A stretch of DNA of 64,000 nt from positions 62,001 through 126,000 of the forward strand of contig NZ_VTEV01000005.1 in NCBI RefSeq assembly GCF_008180725.1. The letters run 5' to 3'. The position numbers and the translations under genes are program-made. The DNA comes from Sutcliffiella horikoshii (lineage in GTDB: Bacteria; Bacillota; Bacilli; Bacillales; Bacillaceae_I). This document shows, piece by piece, positions 8,841 through 16,840 of this stretch. The notes beneath the pieces were generated by a model. That model was given only the letters and a program-made list of their open reading frames with translations, did not search any database and was not told where the DNA came from. The stretch's first letter is position 1. The number at the start of each line of letters is the position of its first letter.

Positions 8841-9260
8841 TTATAGTCGGTTAAAGTATTTTTCTTTAAACTTCACACTCAACTCGCTCCACACATCAAA
8901 CTTATTCCCATCAAGATCTTCAAACACAAAATTTCTTCCGGCATGTCCTCTATTTTCAATCTCGCTTACCTTGATACCTCTCTCTATAAATTCTTGGTGC
9001 ATAGTTTCTAATGCGCTTAAACCATCTACTTCAAATGTTAAAGAGAAACGAACCTGCCCGTTTGCATCTGTAAAATTTGATGTTTGGCCTTCCTCTGCTT
9101 TTACAAGAAACATACTTTGGTCTGCAAGGTTGATAATCGCTTTGTCCTGATCCTGATAACTCAATTCCGCACCCAACTTATTTATATACCATTCAGCAGA
9201 AGCATCAACATCCGTAACTGGAATATACGTTGTTCCTACTCTCCATAATCTCTCTTTCAT
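8841..9260 (-). CDS. VOC (glyoxalase/dioxygenase superfamily) protein
   Basis: The 139-residue protein has the paired beta-alpha-beta-beta-beta modules of the vicinal oxygen chelate superfamily. The first module runs from TYIPVTDVDASAEWYINKLG and the second ends with GRNFVFEDLDGNKFDVWSE, where the Glu/Asp of the last strand is a usual metal-site position. The function could be glyoxalase-like, dioxygenase-like or drug binding; nothing here decides it. It is 14 bp downstream of the GyrI-like gene and probably co-transcribed with it, since both could be small-molecule binders. Confidence 0.85.
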   Translation of the reverse strand: MKERLWRVGTTYIPVTDVDASAEWYINKLGAELSYQDQDKAIINLADQSMFLVKAEEGQTSNFTDANGQVRFSLTFEVDGLSALETMHQEFIERGIKVSEIENRGHAGRNFVFEDLDGNKFDVWSELSVKFKEKYFNRL

Positions 9261-9274
9261 TTCAGCGTCCCCCT

Positions 9275-9751
9275 TTATTCAATGGTATCTAATAACTCAA
9301 CTACTATGTTATTAGGGTCTTCCCAAGATTCAAAGATTTCCACATGCCATTTATCTTTAAGTCTTTTATAACCTTGCTCTGCAGCCCAGCTATGTAATTC
9401 TTCATACGCATTAAAAATTCCAGTGGTTGGGCCCTCATAATTTGCTGATGCATACCTTTGTGCAGGAACTGTCATGGTGACCATCCCCTCAGGTGTATCT
9501 TCAAACTCTTCTACTTCAACTCCCACCCAATATCCGTCTTCCTCTTCTGAATGGATATCTACAATGAAAGAGCCGTATTGAACATTGCCATTCTTCACGT
9601 TTTTAATTTCAGGCAAGCGTGATTCTAGTAGCTCTGATGCTTTCGGTATTTCAACAGGATACTCTTCCCCTCTGCATACTACCCGGAACCCTGTTAATTT
9701 TAGATTGTCCAGATTTTTTATAAGTGGTTCTTTCATCTTTTTCACTTTCAA
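9275..9751 (-). CDS. GyrI-like small-molecule-binding domain protein
   Basis: This 158-residue stand-alone protein matches the GyrI-like/AraC effector-binding domain. Signature segments are LTGFRVVCRGEEY, the strand YWVGVEVEEFEDTPEGMVTM, the VPAQRYASANYEGPT motif, and the closing HVEIFESWEDPN. Such proteins bind bulky ligands or inhibit targets such as gyrase. The start is TTG at 9751 because AAGGAG lies 9 bases before it; the internal ATG at 9736 is poorly placed. It is upstream of and probably co-transcribed with the VOC gene. Confidence 0.82.
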   Translation of the reverse strand: MKVKKMKEPLIKNLDNLKLTGFRVVCRGEEYPVEIPKASELLESRLPEIKNVKNGNVQYGSFIVDIHSEEEDGYWVGVEVEEFEDTPEGMVTMTVPAQRYASANYEGPTTGIFNAYEELHSWAAEQGYKRLKDKWHVEIFESWEDPNNIVVELLDTIE

Positions 9752-9917
9752 TAAAAGTCACTCCTTACTAAGCTTATATTTCTGATTATTCCAAATACTA
9801 TTTGTAAAATCAATCCATTTTTATGTTTTGTGACAATAATATGGATAAATTTACAGACTTTGTGGGGACGTTGTATTGCTTCTTGTCTAGAAATGGTAAG
9901 TCACCAATAAAGAAAGA

Positions 9918-9960
9918 CTTGAAAGTAGAAACAATTTCTTCACTCTACTTTCAAGCCTTT
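9918..9960 (-). terminator. Rho-independent terminator
   Basis: On the minus strand CTTGAAAGTAGA pairs with TCTACTTTCAAG around a 14-nt loop, followed by a T-containing tract. It overlaps the end of the membrane protein gene at 9959. Confidence 0.75.
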
Positions 9961-10447
9961 ACAATTGATCTAGGATAGCAAATTTCAATACGGTCAACAG
10001 AATTACTGCTGCAATTAAATTGCGCCAGTTCACAACAATTCTACCATTATTTGGTTGGACAACACCCAATGCTATGAAATTCCAAAACCACTTGCTGTCA
10101 GTCCATCTTTTCTTCACTGGAATAATCCCAGCTTCTTGGGCTTCTCGTTTTCTATTCTCATTACGAGCCCAAAGGAGGATTATGACAATATCGAGGATGG
10201 ATGCCATGATTAGAATTGGTGCAGCAATGTGATTTGGCACATCCCATAAGGGCTCTTTTTTCGCTTTCTCTTCGTTCTTTTTCTCCGTATGTGCCATTCC
10301 TTCTTCAAAGGATGGAATGATATCTTCTAAGCTTCCTCCACCGGAAATATCTGCAGATGACGAAAAAAAGATGAGCGCCACAATTAAAAAAAGATATCCA
10401 CCGAAAAAATAGAATAGAAATTTACTGGAATTCAGCTTAGCCTCCAA
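9959..10447 (-). CDS. Three-pass membrane protein of unknown function
   Basis: The product of about 162 residues has membrane segments near residues 12-30, 75-95 and 140-160. A charged linker (EEGMAHTEKKNEEKAKKEP) lies between the first two and a WTDSKWFWNF amphipathic stretch precedes the last. The ATG at 10453 touches the AGGAG motif directly. A TTG two codons later (10447) has correct spacing and is taken as the start. I do not recognise the family. Confidence 0.65.
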   Translation of the reverse strand: MEAKLNSSKFLFYFFGGYLFLIVALIFFSSSADISGGGSLEDIIPSFEEGMAHTEKKNEEKAKKEPLWDVPNHIAAPILIMASILDIVIILLWARNENRKREAQEAGIIPVKKRWTDSKWFWNFIALGVVQPNNGRIVVNWRNLIAAVILLTVLKFAILDQL

Positions 10448-10609
10448 CCACATCTCCTCTTTTCATATGTTAGGATTTATCTTTATATCCTTATTTTACT
10501 AAATGTGAGATGGTGGTTTGGTTGGAAGATGTGTCGTATTTATGGAAATTTATAGTATGGAGGGTATGTTGGTTTGTCTTTATTAGTGAAGCTTGATTCT
10601 ATGTGAAAA

Positions 10610-11029
10610 TTACTCCCCAACCTTATCTCCTCCATATACATTCTCCAATAACTTAAATACTTCTGTTGCCGCCTCTTCAGACAATGAGTAAATCACATGA
10701 GTATCCTTTGTATTCATAATGGTTCCTGAAGATTCATGAATCCAAAGAAAAAAAGTCTCACCATTTAATTTAACCTTATAATGAGGGTCTGTCATTTCCA
10801 CCACACCAGGTTCTTTCTTTGCACTAGAAAAAGCATTTTGTATCCTTTTAATGTGTTCTTGAATTGTGAGGATCTTTTCCGAGTCGTCTTTCACTTGTGA
10901 GAAGTTCTCCATTTGATGGATGGTAATTTGGTCTATAGTTTGTTTGACTTCTGCAGTTTTATCTACAGAGCAAGCCATCAGGAGCAAAGCGAAAATAATG
11001 ATAAAACTAATTTTCTTCAACGCATTCAC
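10610..11029 (-). CDS. Hypothetical lipoprotein (possibly YhfM-like)
   Basis: The 139-residue protein has a lipoprotein signal ending in L-L-M-A-C (cysteine 20), then a small alpha/beta domain. It overlaps the preceding NUDIX gene by a GTGA junction (11026-11029), so the two are co-translated. Segments such as YKVKLNGETFFLWIHESSG recall the small YhfM-type lipoprotein domain of Bacillus, but I hold that match weakly. It would be anchored outside the membrane. A TTG at 11020 is an alternative start. Confidence 0.65.
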   Translation of the reverse strand: MNALKKISFIIIFALLLMACSVDKTAEVKQTIDQITIHQMENFSQVKDDSEKILTIQEHIKRIQNAFSSAKKEPGVVEMTDPHYKVKLNGETFFLWIHESSGTIMNTKDTHVIYSLSEEAATEVFKLLENVYGGDKVGE

Positions 11030-11484
11030 CTTACCTTCTTGTTATGATGAAATACCCATTTCGGATAAGGCATCATAAGCTTTGGAATATCGTCTGCTTT
11101 AAAAAACTTTAATATCTCCGATTCTCCATCCATCGCTTCCAACGTACCACTGATGATTTTGCATTCATATACTGTTACTTGATATTCTACTCGATCTCCA
11201 TTTGCATAGGTGTGTCGAAATTCCTTTCCTCCAAAAACACCAATTATACTGATTGGCTCTACCTCGAGGGCTGTCTCTTCCCAGACTTCTCTGACCACCG
11301 CTTCCGCTGGTGACTCTCCAGGCTCAATGGCACCAGCTGGCAGACTCCAGTAATCACTGTTTTTAGGATATTGAAACAATATTTCCGACTTATCGTTTCT
11401 GATGACTGCGGCAACACTCGAGAGAAGCAGAAGGTCGGTCCCCACTTTTTCACGTAACTTACGGTAATAATCTGATATAGGCAT
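11026..11484 (-). CDS. NUDIX hydrolase
   Basis: This 152-residue protein carries the NUDIX box G-x5-E-x7-R-E-x2-E-E (GAIEPGESPAEAVVREVWEE, about residues 47-66), which binds magnesium and hydrolyses nucleoside diphosphate-linked substrates. The lead-in VAAVIRNDKSEILFQYPKNS and the aromatic pair DYWSLPAG are typical. The terminal glycine of the classic box is replaced (EETALEV). The substrate is unknown. It is upstream of and translationally coupled to a lipoprotein. A decayed NUDIX relic lies just upstream at 11534-11715. Confidence 0.9.
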   Translation of the reverse strand: MPISDYYRKLREKVGTDLLLLSSVAAVIRNDKSEILFQYPKNSDYWSLPAGAIEPGESPAEAVVREVWEETALEVEPISIIGVFGGKEFRHTYANGDRVEYQVTVYECKIISGTLEAMDGESEILKFFKADDIPKLMMPYPKWVFHHNKKVR

Positions 11485-11533
11485 TTTGCCTCCACCTCAC
11501 TCCATTATTTTACAATTGGGCGACTCTCCATTG

Positions 11534-11715
11534 TCAGAAGGTCATCAATGATAACTCGATGCTGAAGCCCCCTGGCAGCCCCCATTGTGCATTATCTGAA
11601 CGTTGCTGTAAGAGCAGCAGCATTCCTTGTTCACCAAAAACAAAATGCTCCCGCAACCACCATAATTACTTTTTCATTCCTACCATTGATCTTAGGTGTG
11701 TTATGTAATCCACTT
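11534..11715 (-). pseudogene. Relic of a second NUDIX hydrolase
   Basis: Reading the minus strand, three frames in order spell the start of a NUDIX enzyme. DYITHLRSMVG lies near 11710-11675, then EKVIMVVAGAF near 11680-11645, then a third frame with LLLLQQRSDNAQWGLPGG near 11630-11560. This order and spacing match the N-terminus of many Bacillus NUDIX hydrolases. The catalytic box itself is gone: the frame ends at 11534 after FSIELSLMTF. At least two frameshifts and a 3' deletion make it nonfunctional. Confidence 0.75.
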
Positions 11716-11783
11716 TAGTATCAGTCCTTTTCTTATTTATGTATATGACGTATAGGATGGGGATAAGTTTCCTAGGGGCGTGT

Positions 11784-11935
11784 CGGATTTTCGGGGAGTT
11801 TGCCGAACGGCTCGTAAATCTTTGAAACGGAAAATAAATTACTAGATTTGGCTCGTATATTTCCGTAACGGAAAATAAAATGTGTGTTTCGGAAAATAAA
11901 ACTCATGTAACGGAAAATAAAATTTCAACGAGACC
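11784..11935. repeat. Array C, short repeats with 21-bp and 41-bp spacing
   Basis: The motif CGGAAAATAAA occurs at 11828, 11869, 11890 and 11911, giving intervals of 41, 21 and 21 bp. A degenerate CTCGTA lead-in occurs twice (near 11811 and 11852), also 41 bp apart. The intervals are near 4 and 2 helical turns. The array lies between two minus-strand genes, 3' of the prolyl hydroxylase gene. Confidence 0.75.
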
Positions 11936-11969
11936 ACTTTTCCCCTCCATTCCATCCATAAATGCAAAT

Positions 11970-11998
11970 AACGCTAACCTCCCAAGAGATTAGCGTTC
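11970..11998 (-). terminator. Rho-independent terminator
   Basis: AACGCTAA and TTAGCGTT pair around an 11-nt loop, and on the minus strand the stem is followed by ATTTGCATTT. It ends the prolyl hydroxylase gene. Confidence 0.65.
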
Positions 11999-12004
11999 CC
12001 AATT

Positions 12005-12658
12005 CTAGTATTTCTTCCTTCTCATCCACTGCGTTGCCGCCCATTTATCCCCAACCACAACAGGAGAGCCGCCATGTAAGGTCAATTCATTCAATTCTTG
12101 TTCATCATAAAAATACTCAAAATACACAGCCATCCCCTTTTGTGGAGATACAGATAATTTCAGCTTAGGAAAATACGTTTCTCCGCCTTCCTCCACATCA
12201 TTCAGGTACATGACAAGCGTGCTAATTCGTGGATTGCTTACTGGCTTGTTTGAAGACTTGAAGAAATCAAAATGTGCCTTGTATTCCTGCCCTACCTGAT
12301 AGTTCAGGATTTGCAAGCCTTCTCCATGTTCCACAGGCACATTCATAATTTGCGAAACTCTTTTTTCAATTTTAGCCACAAGCTCGTTTTCGCCTTCTTT
12401 GAAAAAAGTACTGCTGCTCGTCCTAATTGCATCTATTTCGATGCCATTAGCAACTTTCGAACGCTTCATCTTATCCTTGGATAATTGAATCAGCGCATCA
12501 CATTCATCGTCGCTAAGTACATTTGCAAGCACAACGACAAGTGGCTCTTCCATTCTTGCAATTATCGCAATCTCTCTATCTTCTGTTTTTATTTTATTGC
12601 CAACATGAGGGAAAATAGTCTGTTCCTTAACAGTTAAATCCTTTGTATCCATCGCCAA
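12005..12658 (-). CDS. 2-oxoglutarate/Fe(II) dioxygenase, prolyl 4-hydroxylase type
   Basis: The 217-residue protein is the size of the Bacillus prolyl 4-hydroxylase described in B. anthracis. The iron ligands are H129 and D131 (AHFDFF) and H195 (LTLHGG). K205 (GDKWAATQW) would bind the 2-oxoglutarate carboxylate. The ILNYQVGQEYKAHFDF and YLNDVEEGGETYFP segments are hallmarks of the fold. It would hydroxylate proline in a protein or peptide, but its target is not known from the sequence. The TTG at 12658 is taken as the start, with an ATG at 12652 as alternative. Confidence 0.88.
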   Translation of the reverse strand: MAMDTKDLTVKEQTIFPHVGNKIKTEDREIAIIARMEEPLVVVLANVLSDDECDALIQLSKDKMKRSKVANGIEIDAIRTSSSTFFKEGENELVAKIEKRVSQIMNVPVEHGEGLQILNYQVGQEYKAHFDFFKSSNKPVSNPRISTLVMYLNDVEEGGETYFPKLKLSVSPQKGMAVYFEYFYDEQELNELTLHGGSPVVVGDKWAATQWMRRKKY

Positions 12659-12824
12659 CTAACATCAACCTCTTTTATCGTGTTATTAATATTCTGAAAA
12701 AATAACCTGAACCTGTGCAACGATAGTCAACTGTATTCTATTTGTGTGCATTTCTCCCTGTTAACATAAATTAAATCGAATTGATTTGAGATTATTTTAC
12801 ACTGTCACATGTATATATGCTATC

Positions 12825-13361
12825 CTAATTTTCGTTTATTAGATGGGAATTTTTATCTTTTATCATCATTTCGTAGTAAGGTTCTTCTTGATTGGTATCG
12901 TCAAACCATTTAAGCCCTTTGAATTCAAATCCAATATTCTCCAATATCTTCAGTGAGCTTTTGTTTGTTGGATCGGCAGAAGCAAATAAGCAACAAGCAG
13001 AATTATTAGACTTCGCCACATCCACACATGCCGCAGCCGCTTCAGACGCATAACCACTTCCCCAGTAAGATTTTGCAAAATGATAAATTAATTCCACTTT
13101 TTCTAGGGAATCCTTTACATTGAACCCTGCTGTTCCAATAACATTTCCTGAAACTTTTTCTACAACTGCGTAAACAGATAATCCTTTTTCTTCTTGGCAC
13201 TTTGCATAGTATTCTACTACTCTAGGGAGCATGTCATGAGGGGTGGCACCTGCACAGAGGCCCATCACTTCTTCATCTCCCCAAATACGTTTTAGTTGTT
13301 CAGTGTCTCCTGATTCTAGTATCCTTAATAGTAACCGCTCTGTTTCGCATACCTTTTTCAT
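12825..13361 (-). CDS. GNAT family N-acetyltransferase (RimJ/RimL-like)
   Basis: The 178-residue protein opens with ETERLLLRILESGDTEQL, the usual start of RimJ/RimL-type acetyltransferases. It carries the acetyl-CoA loop in AKSYWGSGYASEAAAACVDVA (about residues 92-112) and the closing NKSSLKILENIGFEFKG. It should acetylate an amine on a protein N-terminus or small molecule; the substrate is not evident. It is transcribed alone. Confidence 0.88.
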   Translation of the reverse strand: MKKVCETERLLLRILESGDTEQLKRIWGDEEVMGLCAGATPHDMLPRVVEYYAKCQEEKGLSVYAVVEKVSGNVIGTAGFNVKDSLEKVELIYHFAKSYWGSGYASEAAAACVDVAKSNNSACCLFASADPTNKSSLKILENIGFEFKGLKWFDDTNQEEPYYEMMIKDKNSHLINEN

Positions 13362-13498
13362 AAATATCTCTTTCCTCCCTCAGATTGAAGTGTATTTTAT
13401 ATATGTGGAGGTTTCTCCAGCATTTTTTCATTTTCCGACTCCTATGAAACTACCACAACATCTCTGCATCAAGAACATGTTACTTTTGCGATTTAGCG

Positions 13499-13702
13499 CT
13501 AACCATTAATCAAATACACTACCAACTCCTCAAACCAAATCCCATCTTGTTCATAGTGATTCAAGAAAAAAGCATCAAAGGAATAGGCATCATTCTCAAA
13601 ATGAATGCTGTTTGATTTTTCAATCGCCATCATAAGTCCGCTTAAATCCGATGTGTGAGTTTCATAGATTAACTCACCGTCGCAATAATATTTGACGTCC
13701 AT
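13499..13702 (-). CDS. Small hypothetical protein
   Basis: This 67-residue acidic protein has no membrane segment or recognisable motif. A GGGGTGG ribosome binding site precedes its start. It follows the ASCH gene by 17 bp, so it is probably the last gene of the GNAT-NUDIX-kinase-kinase-ASCH run. I do not recognise it. Confidence 0.55.
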   Translation of the reverse strand: MDVKYYCDGELIYETHTSDLSGLMMAIEKSNSIHFENDAYSFDAFFLNHYEQDGIWFEELVVYLING

Positions 13703-13719
13703 GGAACCACCCCATATTT

Positions 13720-14169
13720 TTATCTTTTAACATCCACCAATTCGAACCGCTCACAAACCAACATCATGTCCTCAGAAAATTCCCTACCGATTTCACGCAG
13801 CTCTTTTGTAAAAAAGGACTCATGTGCGTCCCACCAATACTTATATGTACGATCTCCTTCTCCCTCTGAAACCGCGAACTCTTCCGGCACTTCGTTCATC
13901 GGCATGACCTGCACATCTACTGTTTTTATTATAGCAACCGGTTCGTCTTCACTGTTCAGAACAACACTATAATCTTCAGTAGTTGGTAAAGGTTCATTTT
14001 CCACTTCATAAAAGACATAACCAGAACAGGTCGCTGTTTTCACTCCTTCTATTACTAATTGTGCCAGATAATCCGGACTGCCTCCGAACTGCCAAGCTGT
14101 CACTCTTTCTGGCTTTTCTTGATCTTCCCAATAATTATTCCAGTACTCTAAAGATGCTTGATTCATCAT
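13720..14169 (-). CDS. ASCH domain-containing protein
   Basis: The 149-residue protein matches the ASCH domain, a PUA-like fold thought to bind RNA or modified nucleosides. It has the signature WQFGGSPDYLAQLVIEGVKTATCS (quoted here as WQFGGSPDYLAQ at about residues 26-37 and EGVKTATCS at about 41-49) and the later VVLNSEDEPVAIIKTVDV strand. The start follows GGAGG by 6 bases. It lies 35 bp inside the end of the upstream kinase-like gene, so the two are tightly coupled. Confidence 0.85.
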   Translation of the reverse strand: MMNQASLEYWNNYWEDQEKPERVTAWQFGGSPDYLAQLVIEGVKTATCSGYVFYEVENEPLPTTEDYSVVLNSEDEPVAIIKTVDVQVMPMNEVPEEFAVSEGEGDRTYKYWWDAHESFFTKELREIGREFSEDMMLVCERFELVDVKR

Positions 14170-14914
14170 TATGCTCCTCCATTACTATATATTTCATTAA
14201 CCTTTTCGAATCTTCTGTGGTGACATTTTCAGAAAGCCTTGCTGCCGCGATGATTGGTGCCCATTCCAATACTTCTTTTCGACTCGACCCACTTTTCTCG
14301 CAATATAGGTTCAAATACAATTCAGCGATATCTACTGAAACCTGGGAATAAAGTATATATGTACGACATACGTCAGCTCGTGGATCACCGGCACTTGCAT
14401 CGACCCAATCGATAATGAAGACCTCATCACCTGATTTTATCAAGTTGTAAAGGTGAAAGTCCCCGTGGCAGAGCTTGTTTTCGACGGTCATTGACTCCAG
14501 TTTCTTTAGCATTGACATTTTCACTTGCTCATCCAATCCTTCAACTGCTTTTATTTGCCGTTGGAGTTTAGTACGCATGGATTCCAATGAAACAGCTAGC
14601 ACCGTATGAATCTCCATCTGAATATCAACCGACATTTCCAGAAAAGACTCTACTTGATCCATGTTCTCTGTCACGAGTTTACCTAGTGTTTTTCCTTCCA
14701 CATATTCCATGTAGATTGCCGGTTTTCCGTTCACTTTTTTGACTTCTAGTATTTTAGGAACCTTTAAACCACTTTCAAAGGCAACTCTTTGTTTATGAGC
14801 TTCATATTCAGGTTCAGTGTCTGGAAGATGATCCTTAAAAATTTTGATGATTTTATTTTTATAAAGATAAATATTGGCAGTGCTGCCAGATGCAATAGGC
14901 TCCCCTAAATTCAT
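14135..14914 (-). CDS. Phosphotransferase family protein (APH fold)
   Basis: This 259-residue kinase-like protein has the lead MNLGEPIASGSTANIYLY with a glycine-rich nucleotide loop. The invariant lysine is in KIIKIFKDH, the catalytic loop is H-G-D-F-H-L-Y-N (about residue 165) and the metal-binding D-W-V-D follows. The ATG at 14914 is chosen because AGGAG lies 6 bases upstream; the ATG at 14944 lacks a site and would overlap the previous gene. It is the fourth gene of the GNAT-NUDIX-kinase-kinase-ASCH run. The substrate is unknown. Confidence 0.88.
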   Translation of the reverse strand: MNLGEPIASGSTANIYLYKNKIIKIFKDHLPDTEPEYEAHKQRVAFESGLKVPKILEVKKVNGKPAIYMEYVEGKTLGKLVTENMDQVESFLEMSVDIQMEIHTVLAVSLESMRTKLQRQIKAVEGLDEQVKMSMLKKLESMTVENKLCHGDFHLYNLIKSGDEVFIIDWVDASAGDPRADVCRTYILYSQVSVDIAELYLNLYCEKSGSSRKEVLEWAPIIAAARLSENVTTEDSKRLMKYIVMEEHNDESSIFRVLE

Positions 14915-14930
14915 TGTAAACTCCTCACTT

Positions 14931-15716
14931 TTAAAAGAACTCATAAAGATTGAGAAAATAATCGTAATCCCCTTCAGTCAGGATGCTTCCTCCATACCCT
15001 TCAAAAAAATATAACTTATCCCCTTCCCACTCAAAGATGTCTGGTTTCGGCCTAATAGCCAAAGAAACATCATACCTTGGATCACCATAAGCTCCACCGC
15101 TCCAATCAATAATTCCTGTAACCACGCCGTTTTGTACTAGTACATTATCAATTGTTAAATCACCGTGAATAAGAGTTTGTTTTCTATTACTTGGTCGGTT
15201 CTTGTTGATTTGTTTCAATAAGTCTTCCGAACCATCCACTTCATAGTTTTCAAGATTATATGCTGCTTGATCGAGCATATCATTTAACCAAATTTTTTCA
15301 TTCATTAAGGATTTCGGACACGGGGTAGTATGGATATCAGACACGACTTTACCTAAGTTTATTAACAATTCTTCCCGCTTCCCTTTATGATGTGTTTTGC
15401 TTAAAGCAACCCTTACCGTTTCCCCTTCTAGATACTCTAATAAAGCCCAAGACTGTCCATCTACCTCAACAAATTTTTCAACTTTCGGAACAGGCAGTGA
15501 GGTTTCCTGATTCAAGCCTATTAATACCATTATCTCTTTTTTTAACCACGCATTGAATTGCGGTTTTTTGGTCCGTTTTAGAGCATATCGACCAATGTCA
15601 CTTTGAATGATGCCAACATCAGATGTACACCCTTGGAGGGGGAAGGTGATGGAATGAATGTTCTTCACATAATCTTTTATTACAATTGGAACTTCTTCAA
15701 GTTGAATTGGTTTCAT
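14931..15716 (-). CDS. Phosphotransferase family protein (APH fold)
   Basis: This 261-residue protein is a second kinase of the aminoglycoside phosphotransferase/choline kinase fold. The catalytic loop H-G-D-L-T-I-D-N lies at about residue 188 and the D-W-S-G-G-A-Y-G-D-P metal motif at about 207. An ATP-side lysine is visible in YALKRTKKP. The ATG at 15716 follows GGAG by 8 bases and is preferred over the GTG at 15725. It ends 16 bp before the next kinase gene and is only distantly similar to it. Confidence 0.88.
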   Translation of the reverse strand: MKPIQLEEVPIVIKDYVKNIHSITFPLQGCTSDVGIIQSDIGRYALKRTKKPQFNAWLKKEIMVLIGLNQETSLPVPKVEKFVEVDGQSWALLEYLEGETVRVALSKTHHKGKREELLINLGKVVSDIHTTPCPKSLMNEKIWLNDMLDQAAYNLENYEVDGSEDLLKQINKNRPSNRKQTLIHGDLTIDNVLVQNGVVTGIIDWSGGAYGDPRYDVSLAIRPKPDIFEWEGDKLYFFEGYGGSILTEGDYDYFLNLYEFF

Positions 15717-15730
15717 CGTGATCACTCCAG

Positions 15731-16156
15731 TTAATTAAACTCTATGTAAAAAGGAATCATTTCTTCCTTTAAACAATATCCAATCCGCTCTCTAAAATTC
15801 ATATAAGTCACCATTTCCAACGCTTGCTCTACAGGATAGAAACCAACTTCCAAACTCTCTGGTGAGGTAGTAGGTGTTCCGCCAACCGCTCTAGCTAAGA
15901 AAAGCGTGTTACATATAGAGCCACTGACGTTTTGGAAAACTCCACAAAATTTCACAATTTCCACGTCTATTCCTGACTCTTCCTTCGTTTCCCTGATAGC
16001 AGCACCCTTCAGTGATTCTCCCTCTTCCACTTGTCCCCCGGGCATCTCCCATCCACGGCGCGGACCTTTAATTAAAAGGACTTCATTCTTGTCATTCAAA
16101 ACGACTGTTGCTGCCGAAATGATGTGTTTTGGTGTCACTCTAACTTTTAGTACCAT
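15731..16156 (-). CDS. NUDIX hydrolase
   Basis: This 141-residue protein has a complete NUDIX box, GGQVEEGESLKGAAIRETKE then E-S-G-I (about residues 40-62), with the preceding RRGWEMPGGQ loop. It probably hydrolyses a nucleotide-linked or phosphorylated metabolite. It sits 4 bp after the GNAT gene and 14 bp before the first kinase gene, so it belongs to the same transcript. Together with two kinases and an ASCH protein it suggests a small-molecule modification or repair pathway. Confidence 0.9.
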   Translation of the reverse strand: MVLKVRVTPKHIISAATVVLNDKNEVLLIKGPRRGWEMPGGQVEEGESLKGAAIRETKEESGIDVEIVKFCGVFQNVSGSICNTLFLARAVGGTPTTSPESLEVGFYPVEQALEMVTYMNFRERIGYCLKEEMIPFYIEFN

Positions 16157-16159
16157 TGT

Positions 16160-16678
16160 TTATTCCCCCTTGTTATACCGGAATTGAATCAACTGACTTT
16201 CTTTCCCCATGTATTCTTCAGATCCAATTCTACTAATCTCGGTGAATCCTAGTTTCTCTAACATTTTTCTCGAGCGCATGTTGACTTCATTCGTTTCTGC
16301 ATCAAAAAGTTGAGTGCCAAACTTTGCGGTTGCATAGATCATTAATTGCTTCAAAGCTTCCGTACCGACTCCATGCCCCCATACCTTGCTTTCCCCAATG
16401 GCGATGCCAAGCTCGGCGCTTTTACCATTAATGTTTGCCAAGTCTACATAACCAATTAACCTTGATTCATATTGAATTCCTAATCTTACAAAGTCATGGG
16501 ATTGGTTATGCGCACAATTGTTCCACCATGAATAAAGTTCATCCTCGTTTCTACCAATTTCCCAGCCATTCGCGAGGCAGAACGCATTATCTTTGCTCCA
16601 CTTTTCCACCACAGGGAAATCTTCCATCTGAAGTGCTCTTAGTTGGATAGGCCGGTCCCCGGTTCCGGTAGATTTCAC
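16160..16678 (-). CDS. GNAT family N-acetyltransferase
   Basis: The 172-residue protein has GNAT signatures: the opening IQLRALQMEDFPVVEKWSKD, the acetyl-CoA loop in SKVWGHGVGTEALKQLMIYA, and NMRSRKMLEKLGFTE. The start is a GTG after a GAGGGTG site. It is the first gene of the GNAT-NUDIX-kinase-kinase-ASCH run. Its substrate is unknown. Short repeat array D begins about 25 bp upstream. Confidence 0.88.
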   Translation of the reverse strand: MKSTGTGDRPIQLRALQMEDFPVVEKWSKDNAFCLANGWEIGRNEDELYSWWNNCAHNQSHDFVRLGIQYESRLIGYVDLANINGKSAELGIAIGESKVWGHGVGTEALKQLMIYATAKFGTQLFDAETNEVNMRSRKMLEKLGFTEISRIGSEEYMGKESQLIQFRYNKGE

Positions 16679-16699
16679 TGTCTATCACACCCTCTCGAT

Positions 16700-16780
16700 T
16701 GATTTCTTGATATATTCCTAGAATTCTTGATATATCTCAGAATTTATTGATATATTGCCAGATTTCTTGATATATTCACG
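16700..16780. repeat. Array D, four 20-bp repeats
   Basis: The motif TTCTTGATATAT (third copy TTATTGATATAT) occurs four times with the corresponding base at 16706, 16726, 16746 and 16766, exactly 20 bp apart. Intervening bases vary. The array lies between co-directional genes, 3' of the hydrolase gene at 16841 and just upstream of the GNAT gene, so it overlaps the likely leader of the latter. Confidence 0.75.
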
Positions 16781-16840
16781 TGGCAGCCCGCTGCCTCATC
16801 AGGATGAGGTAGTCTCCTTGCGCTTAAAAGATCATTTTTA

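Noticed and set aside
7456-15716. APH-fold proteins as aminoglycoside resistance genes
   Set aside because: The fold is shared with many kinases of other substrates, and nothing specific to aminoglycoside enzymes is visible.
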